Part shown: positions 18,284 through 28,845 of the stretch, one piece after another | Layout: every line of letters begins with the position of its first letter | How positions within the stretch are numbered: position 1 is the first letter of the stretch | Source of the DNA: Takakia lepidozioides | Lineage: Eukaryota > Streptophyta > Takakiopsida > Takakiales > Takakiaceae | NCBI GenBank assembly: GCA_030704615.1 | Contig: JAKLZA010000290.1 | Span: forward strand, 1 to 29,000 | DNA: 29,000 bases | Direction of reading: 5' to 3' | The notes under the pieces: model-generated | Told to the model about the DNA's origin: nothing | The model's database searches: none | The model's input: only the letters and a program-made list of their open reading frames with translations | Translations under genes and position numbers: made by a program

Positions 18284-19105
18284 TCATAACTTTTGGGTCA
18301 TATAGGTACATATGAGGTGGCACCGAAGGTAATACCCAATGATCTCCACTGGAGTAACTTGAAAGCGTGCTTGCATCTTTTGTTGCTCAATGTGGTAACG
18401 TATCAGAAAACAAGCAGCGTAGTATAGCCCGCACCCCATGACAATACTTGCTATCTCCTTGGTCTTGGTATAAATGAGTCCATGTACAACCTGGAAAGCA
18501 ACCAATTCCCTCAACATGGTACCTGCCTCGTGCCAGTATTGTGCAAAGTGATGATCTTCAATATGTCGATTGTTTGGAAGAACTTTAGTCCTGGTTGCCA
18601 CTGGCAGCCAAATACGCATGATTTGGTAGTAATGTGCGAATGACTGCGGAGGACTAAATTCTTTCCAAGCCAAATCCAACATGATGGGAATTTGGTTGAA
18701 GGGCATAATCATAGCCCTACTGTACTCCCTGGCAGCTGGAGTTTTAGGTGGGTTAAAAGCTGCATTGCCCCATACCTCCGGCTGTGGTGGCTGTGGTGTG
18801 GTTGTAGTAACCACAGGTTCAGCTACTGGTACACTGACCTGTTGTGGTGGTGGTGGTACTGGTTCCTGTACCATTGGCATCTCCTGCACCTCCTGTGAAG
18901 ACTGAAAAGCCAGAGTTCTGGCTTGCAAATAAGAAGCCATTAGCTGTTCCTGAGGGATATAGACTCTTTGGTCGATGTTTGAAGTGAGGTCTTCCACTTG
19001 AGTCTGGAGTCCGTCTACATCCTCTTGTAACTCTGCTATCCTACTATAGACATTGTCTATAGTAGTTGTGGCAATGTTCTGCACCTGCAGTCTGAGCTCA
19101 TTCAT
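18284..19105 (-). CDS. Element B extra ORF, C-terminal part (coiled coil plus Pro/Gln linker)
   Basis: 273 codons from ATG 19105. The first 60 residues are a coiled-coil-like heptad segment (YSRIAELQEDVDGLQTQVED); residues about 95-130 are rich in Pro, Val and Gln; the remaining 140 are aromatic-rich and ordered-looking (FAHYYQIMRIWLPVAT, YWHEAGTMLRELVAF) with no known domain. It overlaps the preceding frame by eight bases. Position after integrase corresponds to env or antisense-ORF positions in other elements, but no signal peptide or clear membrane anchor is evident. Confidence 0.55.
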   Translation of the reverse strand: MNELRLQVQNIATTTIDNVYSRIAELQEDVDGLQTQVEDLTSNIDQRVYIPQEQLMASYLQARTLAFQSSQEVQEMPMVQEPVPPPPQQVSVPVAEPVVTTTTPQPPQPEVWGNAAFNPPKTPAAREYSRAMIMPFNQIPIMLDLAWKEFSPPQSFAHYYQIMRIWLPVATRTKVLPNNRHIEDHHFAQYWHEAGTMLRELVAFQVVHGLIYTKTKEIASIVMGCGLYYAACFLIRYHIEQQKMQARFQVTPVEIIGYYLRCHLICTYMTQKL

Positions 19106-19553
19106 CTCGCTTTGGGTGAGCTTCCGTGGGCTTTGCCTCTACTGGCCCTTGTGCTAACCAGACCTGCATAAGGCTGTTATCCACCAAGCTGCTTGTGGTT
19201 CCCCTGAGAGTTTGCTCCTCTCTTAGCTTGTACAATTCCAACTGCTGTTGTAAAGCCTCCATGCGCTTCGCCTGTGGCTCAACCAATTGCGCATAGGCAG
19301 CAAGTAGATTATTGGCTTCCTTCGAAGCCTTGTTACTGACCGCGATTTCATTTCTATTGGCCACGATGGTTTGTTGCAACTCCACGATGTATTTCTCTTG
19401 ATCAGCTTCCATCTGCCTGTATTGCTTGAAAGTATCTTCATTGCGACAGATTGTATTCTTCATATCGACAATGAGCTTCATTGCTCCACATTCTCTTCTT
19501 CTGCCTTCGTACATTTTTCCGCTTGACTGTTTATTTCTTTGTTGATTGGTCAA
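19098..19553 (-). CDS. Element B extra ORF, coiled-coil segment
   Basis: 151 codons dominated by Glu, Lys, Gln, Ala and Leu with heptad spacing (KYIVELQQTIVANRNEIAVS, KRMEALQQQLELYKLREEQ). It begins at a TTG that overlaps the stop of the upstream frame (TTGA), so it is probably a frameshifted continuation, not a separate gene. Confidence 0.5.
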   Translation of the reverse strand: MTNQQRNKQSSGKMYEGRRRECGAMKLIVDMKNTICRNEDTFKQYRQMEADQEKYIVELQQTIVANRNEIAVSNKASKEANNLLAAYAQLVEPQAKRMEALQQQLELYKLREEQTLRGTTSSLVDNSLMQVWLAQGPVEAKPTEAHPKRDE

Positions 19554-20026
19554 GCATAGTTGTAAATGTAGCGCATTGTATCGCTGTTATGCACTGTCTG
19601 CAACTCCGTATGTAGTGCATTCAGTTCTTGCAACTTGCTTTCATGCTGCACCTGCATTTGGTATAGCTGTTGCTTATGTGCTTCGTGCAACTGGTCTTGC
19701 GCGAGGCCTGCCTCAATCAATTGTTGCTTGGCCAATTGCAAAGCCATTTCTGTATTGGCCAAGTCCTGCTTCATCTTGAGAGTGACCTCTTCATCGACCT
19801 TGTTTGCACACTCAGTGGCAAGTCGAGCCTCAAACTCCTTCCTGAGTTCTTCTTTCAAGGCTGTCAATTGGGTAATTGGAACATGGGATTTGACATAAGT
19901 CCCCAACAAATTAAGTGTCCTGCCTATGGAACTCATCAGCATTGCCTGTTGAGGGTCATCATGGTGAGGTTGCTGCTGTTCCTCCTGATCTTCAACAGTA
20001 TGATGTCTCACTAACCATTCAGCCAT
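19550..20026 (-). CDS. Element B extra ORF, coiled-coil segment
   Basis: 158 codons from ATG 20026. A Gln/His-rich start is followed by a long predicted coiled coil (LKEELRKEFEARLATECANK, EMALQLAKQQLIEAGLAQDQ). It overlaps the upstream frame by 16 bases. Likely part of the same original protein as its neighbours. Confidence 0.5.
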   Translation of the reverse strand: MAEWLVRHHTVEDQEEQQQPHHDDPQQAMLMSSIGRTLNLLGTYVKSHVPITQLTALKEELRKEFEARLATECANKVDEEVTLKMKQDLANTEMALQLAKQQLIEAGLAQDQLHEAHKQQLYQMQVQHESKLQELNALHTELQTVHNSDTMRYIYNYA

Positions 20027-20604
20027 TGTCCCACCGGATTTTCTTCCTGAACTACTTCATTTATGACCGGTGCTACAGTGTCATGGCCTTCCGCCTGTGG
20101 TACCTCCGACACAGGTGTGTGCATTATATGCACCTCAGGATTTCCCTTGGGCAACTGTTGCACCTCTGGGATTTCTGTCTCCTTGACCAGACCAGAATAT
20201 TCATAGAGAAGGTCCCCTTTCTCTATTTCTGCCACTATCTGTTCTGTAGTTGGAATATCTATCCCTTCACTTTCCAAATCAATTATTTCGGGTTGAGCTG
20301 CATGGATAACTTGTGACCTTGTGACAAGTCGTTCAAGTGGCTGTTGGTTGTGATGCAGAAGTAACTTCTTCCTCCCTCTCTGAAGGTCCTGCTTCCAGTA
20401 ATAACATTCTTTGTGCTGCTGTGCCCCTTCCTGGTCATGAGCTTGGGAAACATTATCATGCGGAATCCGTGAAGCCAGTGGATCCGCCACTACAGTCTTT
20501 CCCCTTCTCTGCCTCTTAGTCTCGGGTTGTGCTGCTAGTCCACCCTCACTGTGTGAAGAGCCTTGCTCTTCCATTGCAGTTGTTTCTGGCTCAAACACTC
20601 CCAT
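20011..20604 (-). CDS. Element B extra ORF, acidic N-proximal segment
   Basis: 197 codons from ATG 20604: a basic patch (ETKRQRRGKTVV) then acidic, Pro/Val/Glu-rich sequence (EIIDLESEGIDIPTTEQIVA). No domain recognised. Disordered by composition. Confidence 0.45.
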   Translation of the reverse strand: MGVFEPETTAMEEQGSSHSEGGLAAQPETKRQRRGKTVVADPLASRIPHDNVSQAHDQEGAQQHKECYYWKQDLQRGRKKLLLHHNQQPLERLVTRSQVIHAAQPEIIDLESEGIDIPTTEQIVAEIEKGDLLYEYSGLVKETEIPEVQQLPKGNPEVHIMHTPVSEVPQAEGHDTVAPVINEVVQEENPVGQWLNG

Positions 20605-21540
20605 TTCCTTCCTTTCTTGTGCATTAAGTATGCCAGAATAAGGATTATTTGAGCAATGATTGGGCCAGACACTATGATAGGAGATTTTGCGGTAGTACCT
20701 TGTAATCTTTTCATCTCCTCTACCCAGTGCGTTTGTACATTATGTCCGCCCATGTACCTCTTGTCCCTTCAAGCCTTTGAGGATTTCCTCTGTGAAGGAT
20801 CTGCTCAAATATTGTTGGTTCTGTTTCAGGGCAATCAGAACGTTCAATACTGGCCTATGTCTTTTAACCCTGGGTACACAGCTTTGGTACAAGCATAACC
20901 CTGAGTTTTAAAGAAACTCCCTTCTTGGAATAAATCCCCTATTTGCAGTCTTTCCCTGTGTTCCTCCACATACACATGACCTGCTGGCAATCGAAACAAT
21001 TGCTGGAGGTATAGGGGAGTAATCATTAATTCAACTCCCTTCACCGTGTTGTTCCTGTCCTTGGCTCAAAGTTCTGCAAAAATTGTAACATGTACTGTCT
21101 ATGGTGTAGTGTCCAATCCATGCTTTGCAATCCTTCCAATCTCAGCTCCTTCAGTATCTTTATCGCCTGTGGGGTAGCCATCGTTTGTTTCTGCAGAATT
21201 GTGGTGCTCTTCACCCTGATTTCCTCCATTCCTCTCACTCTCTTCATCTTAGACTCACAGAACTGCTTTGGCTGTAACAACTGCAGGAATGCCTGTAGTG
21301 CACAAAGCATAAACGTATGGTTGCCGCAGAAAGCTATGGGTAATCTCTTGTAAGCCTGCGGGGCTTGCAAGCATTGTTCAAGAGAAAAGCTCTGCTCTTC
21401 GTTTCGTGTCTATGCCACTGCGTAAGTAATATTGCGAGCGTATAGTCTGTTAGTTCCTCCATAGTTTCCAAGTTATAGCATTTATGGCCTGTCCTGTCGA
21501 GACGCCCGTTACTCAGAACGACGCCGCCTCTTGCGCTCAA
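20605..21540 (-). pseudogene. Element B extra ORF, upstream broken part
   Basis: Minus-strand frames 21540-21334, 21370-21041, 21044-20844 and 20753-20535 follow each other with short overlaps or gaps. They include YTLAILLTQWHRHETKSRAF and LQAFLQLLQPKQFCESKMKR. They look like one coding sequence broken by indels, leading into the acidic segment below. Function unknown. Confidence 0.35.
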
Positions 21541-21934
21541 TTTCCCTCCATTTTCTTGATCATTTCTCTGGTTTTCTATTGGCTGTATCGCTGTGACTGG
21601 ATTTTAACTTTTATCTTCTTTAGTGGACTTTCCCTGTTGGATAGTCCACTAGGATCACACATGCGACATGAATTCGCTTTTCTGTACTTGCCGTTCGTTC
21701 CGTTTCCCTTTTTCCGTATTCATTAATGGGCCCGCCTTTCATCCCTTTTGACGGCCGTTCTTGTCCTCTTTCTTTTTGACACCTGTCCTTGCACTTCATT
21801 CTCTGCTGTGTGTCGCACCCTGACCTCCACGTGTCTATTTTTAAATTAATTTCCGTTTCTTCTTCCTTCAGCCATTTTCCTGAAGTTTTTATGTGTCCAC
21901 TTGTCACTGATTCTATGGATCGTGTAACTTTAGT
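21541..21934. other. Spacer between integrase and extra ORFs of element B
   Basis: No supported gene. AT-rich pyrimidine tracts on the plus strand; a minus-strand frame at 21907-21620 shows no recognisable motif. Confidence 0.35.
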
Positions 21935-22141
21935 AGGCTGTGTTGAGCTGTGACAGGCTGTGTCATACTGTGTTACGCTGTGATAGGCTGTGTTGCACTG
22001 TGGTAAGCTGTGATAGGCTGTGACACGCTGCTGTGATAGGCTGTGGTCGTGGGCTGTGATAAGGCTGTGATTTGTGTGTGATGGGCTGTGGCTGTGTCAA
22101 TGATAGGCTGTGTCGCTGATGGGCTGTGATAGGCTGTGTCA
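21935..22141. repeat. GGCTGTG minisatellite after integrase of element B
   Basis: Irregular units such as GATAGGCTGTG and GTGATGGGCTGTG. The integrase frame reads straight into it and ends in a low-complexity Ser/Gln/Pro/His tail encoded by the repeat, stopping at 21963. Confidence 0.85.
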
Positions 22142-23030
22142 CGTTTTGTTTGCCCACCCGGTCATATATACTGGGCCTAGCGACAAGTGTTCCATACTCC
22201 GTTCGTAACACTGGTGCAGCCCGTGACTGCTCTTGCGGTTCAACATGCAAATCATGCTGCAGGGGTTTGTCATGGATACCACTGTACCCCTTCAACTTAT
22301 TTGCATTGACTCTTCCCAGCATTTCTTTGTTAATGGTTTGTAACATGGCTGTGTTGTTATCATACATCTTTTGTATGACATAAGGTCCTTTCCATGGTGA
22401 TTTAAGCTTAGAAGCTTGAATCTTTCCTTTCTTCTGCAACCATAGAACCAAATCCCCCGTCTTAAAAGTCTTTAACTTGCCTTCATCAAACTGTTCCTTT
22501 CGCTTCATCTGAATTCTGGTCATATTATCAGCTGCATCAGCACGTACTTCTTCCACATGGTATAATTCATGTTTCCTGACCTTGATGGAGTCTTGCAATT
22601 CCATTCTTTTTCCCCACTCCGTTCTCATGGTAGGTAACAGGAATTCCACTGGAAGTAAGGCTTCCATACCATAAACTAATTGGAATGGTGTATACTTAGT
22701 GGTGACTTTATATGAAGTCCTGTATGACCACAAAGCTGTCAGCAGCTTTGTATCCCAATCCGTTCTGTTTGCATTGACTATCTTAGCCAAGATAGTACAT
22801 AGTATTTTGTTGGTAGCCTCTGCCTGTCCATTACCCTGTGGGTAATATGTTGTACTCTTTCTATGCACAATCATAAACTCTTTAGTCAATAACTCAATGG
22901 TCTCATTCATGAAGTGACTTCCTTGATCACTGATAAATTCTAAGGGACATCCAAATCGTGTAAGTATGTTCTCGTACAGGAACCTTGCTGTGGACTTGGC
23001 TGTGTTGTCCCTCAAAGCTTTAGCTTCCAC
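21963..23030 (-). CDS. Integrase catalytic core and C-terminal GPY/F domain (element B)
   Basis: This is the DDE integrase core that inserts the cDNA. ISDQGSHF (about 22915-22938) supplies the second Asp and GQAEATNK (about 22810-22836) the Glu; the spacing fits D-35-E. WKGPYVI (about 22380-22400) is the GPY/F motif. The first Asp (WGLDFVGP) is in the neighbouring frame upstream, across a one-base shift near 23060. The C-terminal 70 residues are encoded by minisatellite and are probably not functional. No chromodomain. Confidence 0.85.
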   Translation of the reverse strand: MEAKALRDNTAKSTARFLYENILTRFGCPLEFISDQGSHFMNETIELLTKEFMIVHRKSTTYYPQGNGQAEATNKILCTILAKIVNANRTDWDTKLLTALWSYRTSYKVTTKYTPFQLVYGMEALLPVEFLLPTMRTEWGKRMELQDSIKVRKHELYHVEEVRADAADNMTRIQMKRKEQFDEGKLKTFKTGDLVLWLQKKGKIQASKLKSPWKGPYVIQKMYDNNTAMLQTINKEMLGRVNANKLKGYSGIHDKPLQHDLHVEPQEQSRAAPVLRTEYGTLVARPSIYDRVGKQNVTQPITAHQRHSLSLTQPQPITHKSQPYHSPRPQPITAACHSLSQLTTVQHSLSQRNTV

Positions 23031-23059
23031 CCACTTTGTAGTATAATCAGTGGCTGTAA

Positions 23060-24191
23060 TTATGTACCTGTTTCGTGTATTTTGGATGGTGGATTAATTG
23101 GTCCAACAAAGTCTAGTCCCCATTTCTGAAATGGTTCCGTAGGCATTGTAGGATGCAAGGCCATTCTTCCAGATCTCTGCAAAGGTCCTAGCCTCTGACA
23201 TTCATCACACTTCTGACAATACTCATGTACATCTTTGAACAAAGTAGGCCACCAGTATCCTGCGAGTAGTATCTTTCTACTGGTAGTCTCTTCTCCAAAA
23301 TGACCTCCAGCCACTCCTTTATGAACTTCCTCCAAGACTTTATTTACTTCATGGTGGTACAAGCATCGTTTTAGTACTCCATCAGGTCCTAACTTATACA
23401 TTCTGCTTCCTACCATAGTATAAGGTAAAGCTTTGATAGCAATTCTCTTCCTCTGCTCCTTACCATAACTAGGTGGGCACTGACCATGAGCAAGGTAGTA
23501 TCTGATTGGCCACTGCCAATCTAACCATTCATCTGCACTTCCTTGCACCTCCATTACAAATAAACTCGCATCAGGTAACTGATCGTCCACTCCTGTGGCG
23601 GCCTCTCCTGTTGTTAGTCGTGACAAATGATCTGCCACAAGATGCAAACGGCCAGGCTTGTAAATAACCTCGAACTCAAACTCATGCAAGATTATTAAAC
23701 ACCTCGCTATCCTTCCACTTATCAAAGGTTTGTTCACCAGATATATCAGAGCCTGGTGATCCACATAAAACATAAACTTTCTTCCCAATAGGTAATGCCT
23801 GAATTTCTTCACTGCATAGATCATTGCCAATGCTTCTCTTTCCGTTGTGCTATAGTTCCTCTCAGCACTGTTCATCAACCGGCTAGCATAGTACACAGGT
23901 GAATCTATATTCCCTGTAACATTCTGGGCTAACACCGCTCCCAACGCTTCTCCTGATGCATCGCAGTGAACATGAAATACTACATGCCAGTGAGGGTTAA
24001 TCAGCACAGGTGTAGTTTGTTACTGACAGTGTAAGTTCCTCAAACGCCTGTTGACATTCAGCTGTCCATGCAAACACTGCATCTTTCTTCAGAAGCTTGC
24101 TCAATGGTGCTGCTATTTGTGCATACCTTTTGACAAATCTTCTGTAATAACTGGTTTGCCCAAGGAATCTCCTTAAACTCTTAACATTCAC
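23060..24191 (-). CDS. RNase H and integrase zinc-binding domain (element B)
   Basis: RNase H residues are in [15 protein letters not shown] (Asp), [20 protein letters not shown] (Glu) and [11 protein letters not shown] (Asp), about 23740-23980. The integrase HHCC domain follows with [13 protein letters not shown] and CQKCDEC (about 23195-23335), then WGLDFVGP near the end. The first 60 codons (24191-23997; [19 protein letters not shown]) are the RT connection region in a different frame. Confidence 0.85.
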
Positions 24192-25110
24192 TGGTGGTGG
24201 AGAGCTTTAATGGACTCTGTCTTCCTGGGATCCACAAGAAGTCCCTTCTTACACACAATGTGTCCCAGAAGCACCCCTGAGTTCACACAGAAAGTACACT
24301 TCTCTGGATTCAAGCCCAGACCTCTCATCCTGCATCTGGCCAGGCATAACTCCAATTTATGCAAGTGCTCACTTAGAGCTGTACACACTGAAATCATCCA
24401 AGAACACCTGCATGAAATCATCCAGATACTCATGAAAAGATTCACTTATCACTCTCTGAAAGGTCGCTGGTGCATTACAAAGTCCAAAGGGCATGACTTT
24501 GTATGCATAAGCCCCCCAGTCTGTGATGAAAGCTGTTTTCCCTTGGTCTTCTTCTGCCACTTGCACTTGATTATAACCACTGAAGCCATCCATGAATGAG
24601 TACATCTCATGGCCTGCCACAGTGTCTAATACTGCTTCTGTGAATGGCAAAGGGAAAGGATCTTTCTTCGTACAAGCATTCAGCTTCTTATAGTTCACAC
24701 ATACTCTTAGTTTGCCATTCTTCTGGGAACTATAACAATGGGTGACAACCAAGTTATACTCTATTGGGTATATAAACTTAGCCTCAGCCAACTTCTTTAT
24801 CTCTTCTCCAACCTTCTGTGCGTAGTTGGGATTCATTCTATACCTCGCCTGCTTGATTGGTACTGACCCTGGTTCCAGTTCAATTTATGCTGACAGACTT
24901 CAGGTGGTATCCCTTTTAGATCCTCATAGCTCCAAGCAATACATCTCTGTATTTGATGAACAAGCTTTTAGCTTCTTCGAAGAATTCCGGCTCCAAATCA
25001 GCTCCTACTTTCACCATCCTCGGTTCCTCCTGAGTTCCCACATTTACTTCTCTCACCTGCTCATCAGCTGTGATTGTCCAACCAGTCACCACTTCATCCT
25101 GTAAGCTCAC
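24188..25110 (-). CDS. Reverse transcriptase (element B)
   Basis: RT palm and fingers are clear: [48 protein letters not shown] and the catalytic FLDDFSVYS (Y/F-x-D-D box, about 24380-24410). The thumb region ([26 protein letters not shown]) continues in the next frame to 24188. The N-terminal linker lies at 25110-24916. At least three frame changes divide it. It copies the element RNA into cDNA. Confidence 0.9.
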
Positions 25111-25153
25111 AGTGGCTGGTTCTTCTAGGATTTCTATTTCTCCTTCTCTTTCT

Positions 25154-25983
25154 TCATAGAATGTGATGGGTAAATGCTGGTTTCTCTTCAGTTGGTGTTG
25201 CTGTCACTACACCACAGCAGATACCTCTCAAACAACTTAGGCTTTCCAGCCGCATCTCTGCAACCTGCTCCCACTCTGGGTGTGCAGCAAATAGGGTAGC
25301 TTCCTGCTCCTCATCCAGTCCTCCCCTCCAGTCATACTCTCTGACTCCTCGAGGTCTTCTTGTAGCAGGTAATCTACTAGATTTCTTTGTGGTAATTTGT
25401 ATCTCGTGCATCCCATTATGCACAGTTAGTAACTGAGAATTCCAGTCATGGAATACCCTGGCCTGTTTCAGCCACGGACGTCCCAATAATAAGGAGTAAG
25501 CCTCCATGACTTCATCCATTTTAATACAGTTACTGTGATCATAAAGATCATTTTCTGTATCTGTATCTTAACTCCTCTTATTAATCCCAATGGCTGTACA
25601 CTTCTTTGATCTGCCATTGTTACTGTAAATGGGGCTGGTTTCATGTTACTTAGACCAAGCTTCTTCCTTAATTGGTCTGTCATGATATTTACTCCAGAAC
25701 CACCATCTATCAGTACATCAGTTAGTTCTGTGCTTCCAATTCTCAATTGGATTACTGGCATAGAATCATCAAAGTCCATGACTGGTTCTCGCCCTTCCGG
25801 CTTCACATTATAACTGGTCACCTTGCTGTTCAGGTCTGTGTTTCCTGTCTCTTGGGCAATTCGATTGATTGCCTGATACAGCCTGTGCCTACAATAAGGT
25901 GCCACAGCTAATAGCTGTCCAATGGTAATTTCTGCTTTGGTCTGACATATTACTTCAGCCAAAGTCTCTTCATTACTTTGCAT
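25154..25983 (-). CDS. Aspartic protease (element B)
   Basis: The catalytic motif LIDGGSGVNIM (about 25680-25715) is the D-[ST/G]-G box of retropepsins, with Gly in the second place as in several plant gypsy lineages. YSLLLGRPWL (about 25465-25500) is the conserved C-terminal ILLGRPWL-type motif, in the next frame. It would process the Gag-Pol polyprotein. Confidence 0.8.
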
Positions 25984-28165
25984 GTCTGCATCTTCTTTTT
26001 TCCTTTCTTCCTCACTCCCTCTTTTTCTCCATCCGAATCAGAGGAATCTGCCACAGGAATATCAGTACTCTTTTGCATTTCCCTTATAGTATCTGCCACT
26101 TCCTTGTGCAGTTCCTTCTCATCTTTCCAAGTCTCTTCATCTTCAGGCATATCATTGCCACTTCCAGTCTCATCTTCTTCCTCTTCTACTGGAGGTATTA
26201 GTTTGGCTTTACTTCTTGTTACTATCATTGTACTTACTTCTGGTAACACACATGGCCTAACCATGTGAGCTGCCACCACTGGGCCCTCATTCACAGGAGC
26301 TCTCATCTCATTCTGGTGTCTTATCCAGAATGAACAGGCTGCCTTGCGATGTCCTGGCTGATTACAATAGTAACATAGCTCTTCACCATTGGGTCCTCGC
26401 CCTTGGTCTGTTCTTGGATTATTTCTATAATCCTGATTCCCGGGCTGGTAATTCCCCCTTGGATTACCCTGATAGTTGCCTCTGGAATTTCCTTGGTAAT
26501 TCCCTCTTGAATTACCTCTCCCTTCCATGCCATTGTTATAACCACCAGACCTACCATAGTGGTCCTGATCATTGTTTCTTCTTGGCTGGGGCTGCACCTG
26601 ATGCACCCTTACTTGCCTAGGTTCTCTTGCAGCTGTCCTTCTGTTGTAGTAACAATTCTCAGTAGAATGGTTATCCATTTTACAGATAGTACAGTGTTTC
26701 TCCTTCATGTGGCATTCTGGTGGTATGGCCTTCATTCTGGCACTTTGCACACCATACACCCTTCCTCCAATGTGTTGCAGCCTCTGTGGCATACTTCTTC
26801 AAGATTTCTTCCAATCTTTTTCATAGTTATCCCTCTTCAACTTTTCCTTTCTCTTACTCTTTCTTTTTAGTTCTTGCTCTTCTTCTTCATCTGACTCATC
26901 TTCAGAGTCCTCATCTTCCTTTTTTCTCTCTCCTGAGCATTCCCAATTGCTCAATTCTGTTTGCAGTTTCAAATGCCTCCTCCACTGTATTATGGGTAAC
27001 ATATCCACTTTCTTTGCAACTCTGGTCTTAGTCCACTCACAAACCAAGTCTTCTGTAAACCGGGTGCTGGTACTGCAGCCAGCTTTTTCATCATCAATTC
27101 CATCTTCTCCATATACTCTTCAACAGTTTCATGCTTCTTCTGCTTCAGCTGTTGTAAACTTCCATACACTTCATCCTCAGTTTTACTTGTCCTGAACCTA
27201 TTTCGAAATGCTGTATTCAAGCCATTCCAGGTTAGGAAATGATTATCAGGGAATCTTGCATACCATTCACTTGCTTTCTTGATAAGTGAACAAGGAAACA
27301 GTCTCATCTTGGCATCATCGCCATTCTCATTGTTCACTATACACATGTGCTCAAATTGGCTAATGTGTACATCGGGATCCCCTTTTCCTGAATATATTGG
27401 AAAGGGTGGTTTGCCGTTGGTTGTAACGCCATCTGTGGCCTACCTTCTGCCACTGACAGGTGCTGGCACCCTTGCTGGTGCTGGTCCTTCTGGACCTGTT
27501 GTTTTTTGTGGTGGATCTTCCACCTGGCCCTGAGCACTCCCTGCTTGGCCCCACGATATTCACAGTATTCCCAGCTTCAGTTGCACTACTTCCCACACTC
27601 CCTGTCCCCCCAGAGATCCAGGCAGCCGCCTGATCCCCCTGAGCCGACACCTTCGTTGGCCTGTGTGCTCCACTTGATCCAGGTCCAACGGGTTGGGATG
27701 TCCTGGTTGTAGTCTCAACCTCAGCTGTTGGGTCTACTTCTTCATATTCTTCCTCTTCCAATTCTTCTCTCTGTTTTCATCCTCCAAGTTCTGCCTTGGG
27801 TTTCTTCTTCACTCATGTAACTCAACTGTAATGGTGTTGGAGAGTCTGAACTCTCCGTTGGCTCTGCCACATCCTCATCTCCTTCTTCATCTTCTGCTTC
27901 AGAAACTGGAGTTCCTGCTTTTGGTGTTCCATGCCAACTCTTATCAAAGATTTCTGTCAAGTCTTTTATCCAAGGATGTACCTCAGATCTTTCACCTCGT
28001 GATTGATCTTCTTCCTGTACCAATTTCCCTTAATCTTTCTTGCAAAGAAACAGAAGGAGTGGCATCCAACTCTAGTTCTTCCGGTATAGGTGATGCACTT
28101 TTTGATCTTGATGGTGTGAGAGGTCCAGATGATTCCCCTATGTCTATTCCTCTCTCCAAAGATAT
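25950..28165 (-). CDS. Gag (capsid core and CCHC zinc knuckles, element B)
   Basis: A disordered acidic/Ser-Pro N-terminus (28165-27360, in several frames) precedes the retrotransposon gag core at 27346-26990 (KKASEWYARFPDNHFLTWNG, then AFRNRFRTSKTEDEVYGSL). A Glu/Lys-rich linker (26900-26820) leads to the knuckles: CTICKMDNHSTENC (about 26650-26695) and CYYCNQPGHRKAAC (about 26335-26380), both C-x2-C-x4-H-x4-C. A third, CAKCQNEGH, is split by a frameshift near 26725. The segment between the last two is Gly/Asn/Arg-rich with GNYQGN-type repeats. It packages RNA in the virus-like particle. Confidence 0.8.
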
Positions 28166-28514
28166 GGATAATTAGCTTTCAGATAGCTTTCTCTTTTTTG
28201 ATGAATATCTTTGTCGTCTAGCTTTCTCTTTCATCACTCATGTCCATGTCTTTCATTTCTTTTAATGTGGCAATAACCAAAACTCTCTTCTGTAATATCT
28301 CTCGTATATGCCTGGATTTCTTTCAAGCTTCAATGCACCCTTGGCTATACTTGAAGTCTCCGTTACCATATAACCATATGGCAAACAAGTCTGAAAAGCT
28401 GTTCTTGGTGTGAGTTTGATCCACAAAATATCCTTTGGAAATCCAATTCTTTACCAGTACAAGCTTCATGCATATGAGTATAAACATTCACCTTTCTTTC
28501 TTCCCAGCTTCAAA
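28166..28514. other. Untranslated leader of element B
   Basis: No convincing ORF or motif is seen between the 109-codon leader frame and the gag N-terminus. Confidence 0.4.
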
Positions 28515-28844
28515 CTACCGTTTAATGGATAGCAACGCTATCACATAAACTAATGTTGGTAACCAACGTGCTCTTCCTCTACAGGCTACCTGATAAATCT
28601 TTATCACTCCTTTCTCCAGACCCCATTCTGGATCAGCATCATGCACTCGTTTAAGAATATTTTCTTTACATCCGTCTGGCAATTCCAAGAACCTTTGAAA
28701 GAATTGTTTGGACAATCTTTCTTCCTTCGTTCCACAGGGAATTTGATTCACTTCAAACTCTTTAATGGTCCAACCACCATGATCCCACCAGATGCCTGTC
28801 ACATCTGGTTGTTCATGTCCCAGGTTTCCCAGTATGGTCGCCAA
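28515..28844 (-). CDS. Leader ORF after the PBS (element B, hypothetical)
   Basis: 109 codons remain open starting inside the PBS, with a TTG start only. It contains GIWWDHGGWTIKEFEVNQ and KEERLSKQFFQRFLELPDG. No domain recognised. It could be a captured short coding piece or chance. Confidence 0.3.
   Translation of the reverse strand: MATILGNLGHEQPDVTGIWWDHGGWTIKEFEVNQIPCGTKEERLSKQFFQRFLELPDGCKENILKRVHDADPEWGLEKGVIKIYQVACRGRARWLPTLVYVIALLSIKR
28826..28843 (-). other. Primer-binding site of element B
   Basis: Directly inside the 5' LTR, after a TT spacer, the minus strand reads TGGCGACCATACTGGGAA. The TGG start is expected for pairing with a tRNA CCA end; I cannot name the tRNA. Confidence 0.65.
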
Positions 28845-28845
28845 A

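Noticed and set aside
18681-20316. Plus-strand ORFs opposite the coiled-coil region
   Set aside because: Cys/Leu-rich shadows of the minus-strand Gln/Glu-rich coding sequence.
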